Positions 1 to 6,777 of a stretch of 9,633 nucleotides of DNA are shown here, piece after piece. The notes beneath the pieces were generated by a model. That model did not search any database, was not told the origin of the DNA, and saw only the letters and a program-made list of their open reading frames with translations. Made by a program: the position numbers and the translations under genes. Source of the stretch: an uncultured archaeon A07HN63 (GTDB lineage: Archaea > Halobacteriota > Halobacteria > Halobacteriales > Haloferacaceae); contig KI543214.1 in assembly GCA_000496215.1 (NCBI GenBank), positions 53,144-62,776 of the forward strand, given 5' to 3'. The stretch's first letter is position 1. Every line of letters starts with the position of its first letter.

Positions 1-537
1 GTAGTCGAACTCCTCGGGGTCGGGGGCCTCACTCGCAGGGGTGACGAGCAGTTCGACACTGACGCCGCTGGCAACCCGATCACGCAGGGCCGACTCGAAA
101 CGGTCGAGGAGCGCCGGCGTCAGCGACAACACGAGTTCGAACTCCGCGGACTCGATTGCCTCCGAGAGGTGGCGGATGATCGTCGACCGCGATTTGACTA
201 GTGACACCGCCTCCGTCTCGCGGGCGGGTGCCGTATACCGGGCGGCGAGTTCGTCGACCATCTCGGTAAACGAGGTCTGTAGGTCGCCGAACGCCTCCTC
301 GGGATCGACGGCGACGACCGCCATCGGCCGGGATTCCCGGAGTTCGACCAGCGAGCGGTCCGAGAGGCTCCGCACCGTATCGTACACCCGGGGCTGCGGG
401 ATATCGGTCCGGTTGGCGATCTCGCTGGCCGTTAGCTCGCCGTGTTCGAGAACGGCGAGATAGGCGTCGATCTCGTACTCGCCCAGATTGAACCGTTCGC
501 CGACTCCTTCGAGCGTGGCCCGCAGATCATCTGCCAT
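1..537 (-). CDS. trmB: TrmB-family transcriptional regulator (partial, C-terminus beyond left edge)
   Basis: Translating the minus strand from the ATG at 537-535 gives 179 codons without a stop, running off the window at base 1. Residues about 15-75 form a winged helix-turn-helix: LGEYEIDAYLAVLEHGELTA, then ASEIANRTDIPQPRVYDTV as the probable recognition helix, then a wing ending in VELRESRPM. This is the TrmB-type domain. Residues about 85-110 look like a short linker helix, and from about 113 (VSLVKSRSTIIRHL) the PLD-like/sugar-binding region typical of TrmB proteins begins. Known haloarchaeal TrmB is about 350 residues, senses sugar and activates gluconeogenesis while repressing other central-metabolism genes. 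Roughly half of the protein is visible here. It is divergent from mscS across 151 bp and has a strong TATA box 24-37 nt before the ATG, so the mRNA is probably leaderless. The family call is secure; orthology to the studied TrmB is likely but not proven from half a protein. Confidence 0.85.
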   Translation of the reverse strand, partial: MADDLRATLEGVGERFNLGEYEIDAYLAVLEHGELTASEIANRTDIPQPRVYDTVRSLSDRSLVELRESRPMAVVAVDPEEAFGDLQTSFTEMVDELAARYTAPARETEAVSLVKSRSTIIRHLSEAIESAEFELVLSLTPALLDRFESALRDRVASGVSVELLVTPASEAPDPEEFDY

Positions 538-560
538 GCGGTTCGCTGGACACCGACGTG

Positions 561-574
561 ATATATAATTTATT
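561..574 (-). promoter_or_regulatory. TATA box of the trmB-family gene
   Basis: On the minus strand this A+T block reads aataaattatatat and sits 24-37 nt upstream of the ATG at 537. That spacing places transcription start at or within a few bases of the start codon (leaderless). It is enclosed by a 6-bp inverted repeat, caccga at 551-556 and tcggtg at 578-583. Confidence 0.7.
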
Positions 575-658
575 CTCTCGGTGATTGTATAGCGTTTCGA
601 ACTGTAGTATATTTTCGCCCTCACCACGGCTGGCCCGACAGCTACCGGGAGGAGAAGG

Positions 659-664
659 TTTTTT
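659..664 (+). promoter_or_regulatory. T-tract core promoter candidate for mscS
   Basis: A run of six T (ggttttttcgc) lies 25-30 nt before the mscS ATG, the position of a haloarchaeal TATA element on a leaderless transcript. An alternative TATA-like block, gtatatttt at 607-615, would give a leader of roughly 50 nt. Which one is used cannot be decided from sequence. Confidence 0.45.
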
Positions 665-688
665 CGCGCAGCCGGCGACTGGCCCGCA

Positions 689-1690
689 ATGGCCGTCCAT
701 ACCGGCGTATTGCTGTCGGCACTCGGTTCGGTCTCGGATGTGTCGGCAACCGTGATCCCGTCGTGGCTCCAGTTCCCGGGGTATCGGGTGGTGGCCGCGC
801 TGATCGTCGTGTTCGTCGGCGTCTCGCTGGCCAATCTCTCGGTGCGGCTGCTGGGTCGCCCACTCGCCCGTCGGTTCGACCGACAGAGCGTCGCCCAGAC
901 GGTGCTGGGTGGGATTCGCGGCGGGATTATCGTGCTCACACTCGTCGTCGCCGGCTCACTGGTCGGGCTCCGGATCGGGAATATCGTCCTCTCGGTCACG
1001 GTTTTCTCGGCCGTCGTCGGGATTATCCTCGCCCCGATTGTCGGCAACATCCTCAACGGCATCTTCGTGCTGGCCGACCAGCCATTCGAGATCGGCGACA
1101 TGATCGAACTGAACGACGGCACCCGGGGGTTCGTCGACGATATCACGATCCGCTACACCAAGATTTTCACGCTCGACAACACGTTTCTCGTGATTCCGAA
1201 CGGTAATATCCGCGAGCGCGACGTGACGAACTACTCGGCCGAAGACGAGCGGACCCGGCTTACGGTGGACGTGCTGGTCACCTACGAATCCGATATTCCC
1301 GTGGCCCGAGAGCTGATCGAAACAGCAGCCAGAGAGACCGAGAATGTGATCAAGGGCGGCCCGGACATCCGGATCGGCAGTGCTCGCTACCCGGCGAGCC
1401 CGCGGTGTTTCATCGCCGAGTTCGCCGACGACGGCGTGTTGCTCCGGCTCCGGTTCTGGGCGACGAAACCCTACACCGTGATGGCAACCGAATCGGCGGT
1501 CCGAACCGAAATTCGACGCCGATTCATCGACAGCGAGTCGCCCGTCGAGATGGCCTATCCGCACCGGCAGCTGGTAATCGACGACCGCACGGGTGACGCC
1601 CAGCAGGCCCGCGCGGACGACATCCTGAGCGACGGCAGAGAAACCGAGTCGACCGCCGGTTCGACGGAGACGGACGACCCACGGCGGTAA
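689..1690 (+). CDS. mscS: MscS-family small-conductance mechanosensitive ion channel
   Basis: A 333-residue membrane protein that should open under membrane tension and release solutes during hypo-osmotic shock. Three hydrophobic segments are visible: TM1 about 31-55, TM2 about 74-94, and TM3 about 98-127, which is Gly/Ala-rich and ends in NILNGIFVLADQ, the pore-lining helix pattern of MscS. The hallmark PFEIGDMI (132-139) starts the cytoplasmic beta domain. It is followed by VIPNG (168-172) and a mixed alpha/beta region up to about 290 with YPHRQL near the end. The last 40 residues are hydrophilic and low in complexity, a typical variable tail. Length fits the compact MscS class, not the large MscK type. 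The ATG at 689 leaves about 30 residues before TM1 and has a T-run at the expected promoter distance. It is divergent from the TrmB-family gene and convergent with the YcaO gene. Confidence 0.93.
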   Translation: MAVHTGVLLSALGSVSDVSATVIPSWLQFPGYRVVAALIVVFVGVSLANLSVRLLGRPLARRFDRQSVAQTVLGGIRGGIIVLTLVVAGSLVGLRIGNIVLSVTVFSAVVGIILAPIVGNILNGIFVLADQPFEIGDMIELNDGTRGFVDDITIRYTKIFTLDNTFLVIPNGNIRERDVTNYSAEDERTRLTVDVLVTYESDIPVARELIETAARETENVIKGGPDIRIGSARYPASPRCFIAEFADDGVLLRLRFWATKPYTVMATESAVRTEIRRRFIDSESPVEMAYPHRQLVIDDRTGDAQQARADDILSDGRETESTAGSTETDDPRR

Positions 1691-1717
1691 GACTGTGTTC
1701 GGGGGGAAGGCGGGAGG

Positions 1718-1766
1718 GCTGCGTCAAGAGTCAGGTGGTAGAGCTGCGTCAGGGGTAGGGGTGGTA
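1718..1766. repeat. Imperfect tandem direct repeat at the mscS/ycaO convergent junction
   Basis: Two related units lie side by side. The one at 1718-1740 begins gctgcgtcaagagtcagg, and the one at 1743-1766 begins gctgcgtcaggggtaggg; both end in ggtggta. The second unit contains the stop codon and the last four codons (HPYP) of the YcaO protein. The first lies in the 58-bp convergent spacer. Confidence 0.5.
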
Positions 1767-3494
1767 CGCCCGGTCGAGTCGCGGTTCGAACCCCATCGAC
1801 GCCGGCACCTGTCGGGCACGCTCGCCGAAATACGCGTCGCCGGTAAACAGTGGCTGGGCCGCCGGCACCAGCACGCGGACCGCCTCGAAGCCGAGCGTTG
1901 CGACATCCCGCGTCGTTATCCGTGCGGCGTAGGCGTCGAGGTCGACGGCCGACAGCCGGTCACAGACGGCATCGAGTTCGGCTCGCCCCGAGAGCGCCGG
2001 CTCACCCAGCGAGTCGGGCGAGACGGTCTGCTCCGGATCGACAAACGCCTGTGCGGCCGGGGGGAAGTCGGCGTATTCGGCGATCGCCCCGCCCTGCGCG
2101 GCCGCCGCCTCCGGGCCCATCGCTCGCAACTCCATCCAGTTCTGTAACGCCTCGGCGAGCGCCGACCGCGCGGCGGCCACTGGATCGAGATTGGCCGCCG
2201 AGCCGGCGGCAAACTGCGGCCACTCGGCTTCTCGGTGGACCCCGGCCGCGACGACCGGGACATCGATATCCTGTGTCACCAGCAGCAGTGAGATGTTCAG
2301 TGACTTCGCTTGTGCCCGCTGGTGGAGTCCGGCAAGTTGATCGAGTTCAGCGAGATGATCGTCCTCGACTGCCAGCCCCAGCGGCTCGAAGGTTGAGTAC
2401 CAGCCGAGCATTGTCGCATCCCGCTCGATCGTCTCGTAGAGCCCTCCCAGCACCGCTTCAACCGTGGAGTTACCGACCGCAAGTCCGGTGGTGATCGAGG
2501 GACGAAACCGCTGGGATGTCGGGGGAAACCGGACGAGGTCGGCCGGCAGCGACACCGCCGCTCCGTCCGGGAGTGCCTTCCCCGGTACCCACTGTATCGT
2601 CTCATCCGGGGACAGCGTCTCGGAGCAATCGGGGCGAACGAACCGTCGCGGTGGGATCGGGTTCGTGACTGTCTCAACGGAGCCAGTCGTTGCGTCAGCC
2701 GTCCGGTAGACGCCGGCGCTGTAGCGCTCCAGTCCCTCGCCGATGGCCTTCATGTAGGCCCGATCCCAGTCGGTGTCGACACCGGCGGCGAAGTCGGCGG
2801 CGTCGGCGTCGCTGAACCCGGTCGTGTCACCGAGTTCGGCGATGTAGTACGGGACCGGAAAAGATTCGCGCTCGCCGACAGTGGCAAGCAGACCCAGCCG
2901 GTCGTCGACCGCCTGTTCGGCGCGAGCGAGCGCAGCCTCTACCTCAACCTCTCGGTACTGGAGCCCGAACGTATCGTCTGGTGACCGCGATGTGCACTCG
3001 CAGTTCGGCACCGGAAGCAGGGTCCGATCCGCCCCCGGCACCTCTCGGACGCGACCACCGGCAGCGTCGCCGTCACAGAGCGACAGGAGGCGATGGCCGG
3101 CGATGGCACCGGCGAGTCGGACGGTGGCAGGCGCGCTGGTCGGCTCGGCTGCCCCACCGTCGCTGTGTGCAGCGACCCGGGTCTGGAGGCACCCGTAGCA
3201 GGCCGACTCGGGGCCGAACGTCGACACCGCGGCGTGGATATCGGCTTTCGGCTGGCCGCCGAGCCCACCGGTCTCGACGGCTACCCACCGCCCGAACACA
3301 TCGTTTGCTCGCCCGAACACCGGCGCGCCGGCCGGCGCAACCACCGCCCCGGTTTCCGGGAACGCAGCGTCATCGTGCTTTTGATCGTCGGTCAGCGCGT
3401 CCGCATCGATTCGTCGAACCGAGAGCGAGCGGTCGCTGGTGGCTGCGATTATCGCCTCGACCGCAGGGCCGTCACCGATGACGCCGAGTTCCAT
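1749..3494 (-). CDS. YcaO-domain protein (SagD/cyclodehydratase-like) with E1-like, Cys-rich N-terminal region
   Basis: 581 residues. YcaO enzymes use ATP to activate backbone amides, making azolines or thioamides in RiPP peptides and some proteins. The N-terminus (MELGVIGDGPAVEAII) resembles the nucleotide-fold start of ThiF/E1-like domains. Two cysteine pairs, CYGC (99-102) and CEC (165-167), plus C140, suggest a zinc site as in cyclodehydratase partner domains. The YcaO core begins about 185 and carries the ATP/Mg motifs GEGLERY (252-258; E253, E256, R257), YETIERDA (353-360; E354, E357) and EALQNW (448-453; E448, Q451). The protein ends in HPYP, similar to the proline-rich C-terminus of azoline-forming YcaOs. 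The gene follows tbsP on the same strand with a 63-bp gap and has its own T-tract promoter candidate. No precursor peptide, TfuA or flavin dehydrogenase gene is adjacent, so the substrate is unknown. Family assignment is confident; heterocyclase activity is inference. Confidence 0.9.
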   Translation of the reverse strand: MELGVIGDGPAVEAIIAATSDRSLSVRRIDADALTDDQKHDDAAFPETGAVVAPAGAPVFGRANDVFGRWVAVETGGLGGQPKADIHAAVSTFGPESACYGCLQTRVAAHSDGGAAEPTSAPATVRLAGAIAGHRLLSLCDGDAAGGRVREVPGADRTLLPVPNCECTSRSPDDTFGLQYREVEVEAALARAEQAVDDRLGLLATVGERESFPVPYYIAELGDTTGFSDADAADFAAGVDTDWDRAYMKAIGEGLERYSAGVYRTADATTGSVETVTNPIPPRRFVRPDCSETLSPDETIQWVPGKALPDGAAVSLPADLVRFPPTSQRFRPSITTGLAVGNSTVEAVLGGLYETIERDATMLGWYSTFEPLGLAVEDDHLAELDQLAGLHQRAQAKSLNISLLLVTQDIDVPVVAAGVHREAEWPQFAAGSAANLDPVAAARSALAEALQNWMELRAMGPEAAAAQGGAIAEYADFPPAAQAFVDPEQTVSPDSLGEPALSGRAELDAVCDRLSAVDLDAYAARITTRDVATLGFEAVRVLVPAAQPLFTGDAYFGERARQVPASMGFEPRLDRAYHPYP

Positions 3495-3518
3495 ACCGCA
3501 CCCTCGGCGGCGGGACGC

Positions 3519-3523
3519 AAAAA
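3519..3523 (-). promoter_or_regulatory. T-tract core promoter candidate for ycaO
   Basis: On the minus strand cgctttttgcg places five T at 25-29 nt before the ycaO ATG (3494), the distance expected for a leaderless start. The same T-run could also terminate tbsP transcripts, whose stop codon lies just upstream. Confidence 0.45.
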
Positions 3524-3557
3524 GCGGTTGGAGAACTGTGTCGGGAGCGCGGTCTGG

Positions 3558-4373
3558 CTACAGGCGCTCGGCGGCGACCGTGGCAAACTCGTCGATATCG
3601 GCCCCTGCCAGCCCGTCGTCGGCCAGCTGGAGGCGGAGCCGCGGGCGACCGACATCGATCGGAACCTTCTCTGTCGTGATCAGGCCGGTGTCCTCGAGCT
3701 GGGTCTTTGTCCGCGAAAACGTGGCCTTGCTCGCGATCCCGACATCCTCGCCCCACTTGGAAATATCGTAGAGCAACACGTCGTTGCGGGCGGCGATCAA
3801 AAGCGAGATGGTGACCTCGTCGAGCCCGTTGCCGTCCCCGCGGGCTGCGTCGAGAGAGTCGAGCACTGTATCGAAATCCGCGCGGATATCGTCGCCGATC
3901 TCCGCACCGAGCGTGGTTCGCACCTCGGAGATCGGCGGCGTGCGGAGCCGGAAGCTGTCGGCGGCCTCCCAGCGGCGCTCACAGCCAGCTTTCGTGGTGT
4001 TGACGAACGACCCGTCGTCGGTCGTGAGCGCGGCCACTCGGTCGCCGGTGGTGACGATGGCAAAGACCTCACCCTCGGCCACAAGTAACGAGTTGGCGGT
4101 CTCCTCGGTGAGCGTTCGCACAGAGAGTGTCCCGGTGTCGATTAGATCCGCGGTCCGGCTGGCGACGAGGAAGTCGTCGAACGTTGATTTCAGTGCCTGC
4201 TCGTCGGCCAGCATGCGAATCGCCGGGATCGCGCCGTCGTCGCCGTTGGCGACATCGATCACGGCTCTGATCGCCCGCTGTGTGGGATCGACGACCCAGA
4301 GATCACCGCTCGACCGATCGACCGCTGTCCGCAGTAGCTGGGTCAGGTTGTCTTCGATTAAATTCGATGCCAT
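3558..4373 (-). CDS. tbsP: TbsP-like haloarchaeal transcriptional regulator
   Basis: A 271-residue acidic protein. Residues 1 to about 155 form an alpha/beta domain (LWVVDP at 25-30, IRMLADEQ at 52-59, VFAIVTTGDRVAAL at 103-116). The C-terminal third (about 186-250) is a winged helix: VTISLLIAARNDVLLYDISK, then GIASKATFSRTKTQLEDTGL as probable recognition helix, then a wing with GRPRLRLQL. This architecture matches what I recall of haloarchaeal TbsP (trmB suppressor). In Haloferax volcanii, loss of TbsP suppresses the trmB growth defect, and both proteins regulate the gluconeogenic gene gapII. The ATG at 4373 fits a TATA block 28-37 nt upstream. It is divergent from glyA (204-bp gap with several dyads) and upstream of ycaO on the same strand. 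The N-terminal domain's ligand is not evident from the sequence. Assignment rests on remembered family features, not a search. Confidence 0.8.
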   Translation of the reverse strand: MASNLIEDNLTQLLRTAVDRSSGDLWVVDPTQRAIRAVIDVANGDDGAIPAIRMLADEQALKSTFDDFLVASRTADLIDTGTLSVRTLTEETANSLLVAEGEVFAIVTTGDRVAALTTDDGSFVNTTKAGCERRWEAADSFRLRTPPISEVRTTLGAEIGDDIRADFDTVLDSLDAARGDGNGLDEVTISLLIAARNDVLLYDISKWGEDVGIASKATFSRTKTQLEDTGLITTEKVPIDVGRPRLRLQLADDGLAGADIDEFATVAAERL

Positions 4374-4400
4374 TACAGTCTGTATAATGTGCTGGAAGCT

Positions 4401-4410
4401 ACATAATATT
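4401..4410 (-). promoter_or_regulatory. TATA box of tbsP
   Basis: On the minus strand aatattatgt lies 28-37 nt upstream of the tbsP ATG at 4373, so the transcript should be leaderless or have a leader of only a few bases. A second, closer A+T block (acattataca on the minus strand) at 4383-4392 is too near the start codon to be the main TATA element. Confidence 0.6.
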
Positions 4411-4428
4411 ACCGGGTTCAGGGGCGAT

Positions 4429-4460
4429 AATTAGCTGGCTGACGGCTAAATTAACGCCGT
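4429..4460. promoter_or_regulatory. Overlapping dyads in the tbsP/glyA divergent region, candidate operator
   Basis: aattagc (4429-4435) pairs with gctaaatt (4445-4452), with one extra base in the second arm. Overlapping it, acggc (4442-4446) pairs exactly with gccgt (4456-4460) across an A+T-rich 9-base spacer. The block lies upstream of the tbsP TATA box and about 120 nt before the glyA start. Operator function is inference. Confidence 0.35.
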
Positions 4461-4480
4461 AGCGGATCTCGTAGATTCGC

Positions 4481-4530
4481 GCTGGCCGGTGAAAGAGAGC
4501 GGCCGCCGATCAGGTGAACCACCGGCGAGC
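4481..4530. repeat. 11-bp inverted repeat upstream of glyA
   Basis: gctggccggtg (4481-4491) and caccggcgagc (4520-4530) are reverse complements at 10 of 11 positions, separated by 28 bp. The repeat ends about 20 bp before the glyA promoter element. It could be a protein-binding site; no known motif was recognised. Confidence 0.4.
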
Positions 4531-4549
4531 AGCGACCGTAACGAACCAC

Positions 4550-4554
4550 TTATT
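4550..4554 (+). promoter_or_regulatory. Core promoter candidate for glyA
   Basis: cttattgg carries a short A+T element 24-28 nt before the ATG at 4578, again the leaderless spacing. It is the only A+T-rich stretch in the 100 bp upstream of glyA. Confidence 0.5.
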
Positions 4555-4577
4555 GGCGTGAGCGGCCGGGTTTGTGT

Positions 4578-5825
4578 ATGGACTACGAGCAGGTTCGGGC
4601 GGTCGATCCCGCGGCCGCAGACGCCCTTGCCGGCGAGGACACCAGACAGGAAGAGACGCTGGCGATGATCGCCAGCGAGAACCACGTCAGCAAGGCCGTC
4701 CTCGAGGCGCAGGGTAGCGCGCTGACCAACAAGTACGCCGAGGGGTATCCCGGCAAGCGGTATTACGCCGGCTGTGAGTACGCCGACGAGATCGAACAGC
4801 TCGCCATCGACCGCGCGAAGGAACTCTGGGGCGCCGAGCACGTCAACGTCCAGCCCCACTCCGGCACGCAGGCCAATCAGGCCGTCTACTTTGCGACGCT
4901 GGACCCCGGCGATAAAATTCTCTCGCTGGACCTCAATCACGGCGGGCATCTGAGCCACGGCCATCCGGCGAACTTCGTCGGCCAGACCTACACCGTCGAA
5001 CAGTACGAGGTCGATCCCGAAACGGGGTATCTCGACTACGAGGGCCTCGCCGACCACGCCGCCGAGTTCGATCCCGATATGATCGTCTCGGGCTACTCGG
5101 CCTATCCACGTGAGGTCGAGTGGGAACGGATTCAGGCCGTCGCCGACGACGTCGACGCCTACCATCTCGCGGATATCGCCCACATCACCGGTCTGGTCGC
5201 CGGTGGCGTCCACCAGTCACCGGTCGGTGTCACCGACTTCGTCACCGGCTCGACACATAAGACGATCCGCGCCGGTCGCGGCGGGATCATCATGACCGGC
5301 GAGGAACACGCCGACGATATCGATAACGCGGTGTTCCCCGGCGGGCAGGGCGGACCGCTCATGCACAACATCGCTGGCAAGGCTGTCGGCTTCAAGGAGG
5401 CCCTCCAGCCAGAGTTCGATGAGTACGCCCAGCAGGTTGTCGACAACGCCGCCACGCTAGCGGAGACGTTCGCCGATCACGGCTTCGAACTCGTTTCCGG
5501 CGGCACCGACACTCACCTCGTGCTCGTCGATCTCCGGGAATCGCATCCGGATCTGTCGGGCAGCGATGCCGAGGACGCCCTCGCCGAGGCTGAAATCATC
5601 CTCAACGGGAACACGGTCCCCGGCGAGACGCGCTCGCCGTTCAACCCCAGCGGTATTCGCGCTGGCACGCCCGGCCTGACGACGCGTGGCTTCGATGAGG
5701 ACGCGATCGCAGAGGTCGGCGATCTGATCTACCGCGTCGTCGACAACCACGATGACGAGGCGGTGATCGACGAGGTCGCTGATCGCGTCGGCGAACTCTG
5801 TGCGGCCCACCCGCTGTACGAGTAG
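4578..5825 (+). CDS. glyA: Serine hydroxymethyltransferase
   Basis: 415 residues, the normal SHMT length. This cytoplasmic PLP enzyme converts serine plus tetrahydrofolate into glycine plus 5,10-methylene-THF. Visible signatures are the N-terminal IASENHVSKAVLEAQGS, the NKYAEGYPGKRYYAG block (51-65), QPHSGTQAN (92-100), D199/H202 in DIAHI, and the PLP lysine K228 in TGSTHKTIRAGRGG. The C-terminus has FNPSGIRAGTPGLTTRG, which contains the carboxylate-binding Arg region. The ATG at 4578 is preferred over the in-frame TTG two codons upstream because the conserved sequence begins at MDYEQ and the promoter element sits 24-28 nt before the ATG. folD follows after 42 bp on the same strand, giving a compact C1-folate unit; tbsP is divergent on the other side. 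Confidence 0.98.
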   Translation: MDYEQVRAVDPAAADALAGEDTRQEETLAMIASENHVSKAVLEAQGSALTNKYAEGYPGKRYYAGCEYADEIEQLAIDRAKELWGAEHVNVQPHSGTQANQAVYFATLDPGDKILSLDLNHGGHLSHGHPANFVGQTYTVEQYEVDPETGYLDYEGLADHAAEFDPDMIVSGYSAYPREVEWERIQAVADDVDAYHLADIAHITGLVAGGVHQSPVGVTDFVTGSTHKTIRAGRGGIIMTGEEHADDIDNAVFPGGQGGPLMHNIAGKAVGFKEALQPEFDEYAQQVVDNAATLAETFADHGFELVSGGTDTHLVLVDLRESHPDLSGSDAEDALAEAEIILNGNTVPGETRSPFNPSGIRAGTPGLTTRGFDEDAIAEVGDLIYRVVDNHDDEAVIDEVADRVGELCAAHPLYE

Positions 5826-5835
5826 GGTTCCGAAT

Positions 5836-5842
5836 CCTTTTG
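5836..5842 (+). promoter_or_regulatory. Internal promoter candidate for folD
   Basis: aatccttttgc in the glyA-folD gap places its TTTT 27-30 nt before the folD ATG (5868), so folD may have its own leaderless transcript besides read-through from glyA. A second T-run at 5857-5861 (gctttttcg) is too close to the start to be a TATA element and might instead help end glyA transcripts. Confidence 0.4.
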
Positions 5843-5867
5843 CTGATAGCCCCCGCTTTTTCGCCTA

Positions 5868-6761
5868 ATGACAACAGTCATCGACGGGAACAGCGTCGCA
5901 AGCGACATCCGGAGCGAGATCACCGACTGCGTCGAAACCTTGGAAGACAGCGGTGTGAACCCCGGACTGGCGACCGTGCTGATGAGCGACGACCCTGCGA
6001 GCGAGACCTACGTCTCGATGAAACAGCAGGACTGCGAGGAGGTCGGCATCGAGAGCCACCACGTCGAGATCGATCCCGACGCGCCCGCTGCGGAGCTGTT
6101 CGACACCATCGACGACCTCAACGACGACCCGGCGGTCGACGGGATTCTCGTCCAGTTGCCGGTCCCCGATCACGTCGACAAACGCGAGGTCATTCGCGCG
6201 ATCGATCCCGCGAAGGACGTAGATGGGTTCCACCCCGAAAACGTCGGGCGGCTCGTCGCCGGCGACGCCCGGTTCAAACCCTGTACGCCCCACGGCGTCC
6301 AGAAGCTGCTGGAGGCCTACGACATCGAGACGGAGGGTGCCGACGCCGTCATCGTCGGGCGCTCCGACATCGTCGGCAAGCCGCTGGCGAACCTGCTGAT
6401 CCAGAAGGCGCCGCTCGGCAACGCGACGACGACCGTCTGCCACTCACGCACCGACGATCTCGCGGCCTACACCGAGACGGCCGACATCGTCATCGCCGCC
6501 GCGGGCGTCACGGAGTTCATCGGCGGCTCAATGCTGAGCGAGGACGCGACCGTCATCGATGTCGGTATCAACCGCGTCGACGCCGACAACGAGAAAGGGT
6601 ATCAGCTGGTTGGCGATGTCGACTACGAGAGCGCCGAACCGGTCGTCGACGCGATAACGCCGGTGCCGGGTGGTGTCGGTCCGATGACGCGGGCGATGTT
6701 GCTGTACAACACGGTCAAGGGTGCTAGCGAAGCCCACGGTGTCGATATCGAACTCCCCTGA
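5868..6761 (+). CDS. folD: Bifunctional methylene-THF dehydrogenase / methenyl-THF cyclohydrolase
   Basis: 297 residues, the usual FolD length. It oxidises 5,10-methylene-THF with NAD(P) and hydrolyses methenyl-THF to 10-formyl-THF, so it acts directly on the GlyA product. Signatures: ASETYVSMKQQDCEEVGI, which contains the catalytic YxxxK (Y48, K52); VDGILVQLPVPDH (90-102); KDVDGFHPENVGRL (116-129); the nucleotide-binding GRSDIVGKP (164-172) with an SDIVG variant common in the family; and PVPGGVGPMT (265-274). All key residues are present, so both activities are expected. It follows glyA after 42 bp and is convergent with the next gene, the stop codons lying 16 bp apart. Haloarchaea use reduced folates rather than methanopterin for C1 transfer, which agrees with this pair. 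Confidence 0.98.
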   Translation: MTTVIDGNSVASDIRSEITDCVETLEDSGVNPGLATVLMSDDPASETYVSMKQQDCEEVGIESHHVEIDPDAPAAELFDTIDDLNDDPAVDGILVQLPVPDHVDKREVIRAIDPAKDVDGFHPENVGRLVAGDARFKPCTPHGVQKLLEAYDIETEGADAVIVGRSDIVGKPLANLLIQKAPLGNATTTVCHSRTDDLAAYTETADIVIAAAGVTEFIGGSMLSEDATVIDVGINRVDADNEKGYQLVGDVDYESAEPVVDAITPVPGGVGPMTRAMLLYNTVKGASEAHGVDIELP

Positions 6762-6777
6762 CCGATCGCCTCCCGTC

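Noticed and set aside
3093..4088. 331-codon plus-strand open frame
   Set aside because: It runs antisense through both ycaO and tbsP and across their boundary. Its translation shows no domain, while both minus-strand genes have clear motifs.
4572..4577. TTG start two codons upstream of the glyA ATG
   Set aside because: It would add only Met-Cys, and the ATG at 4578 fits both the SHMT N-terminus and the promoter spacing.
4754..4778. TrmB-like motif (tacg...gagta) inside glyA
   Set aside because: It matches TACT-N-GAGTA imperfectly, lies in coding sequence where gag-tac is simply Glu-Tyr, and similar strings occur elsewhere by chance.
4446..5213. 255-codon minus-strand open frame
   Set aside because: It lies opposite glyA, whose SHMT motifs are unambiguous. 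In G+C-rich DNA the antisense of a real gene is often open. No promoter or recognisable family.
5840..6727. 295-codon plus-strand frame over folD
   Set aside because: An Arg-rich frameshift shadow of folD. The composition is opposite to the acidic haloarchaeal proteome.
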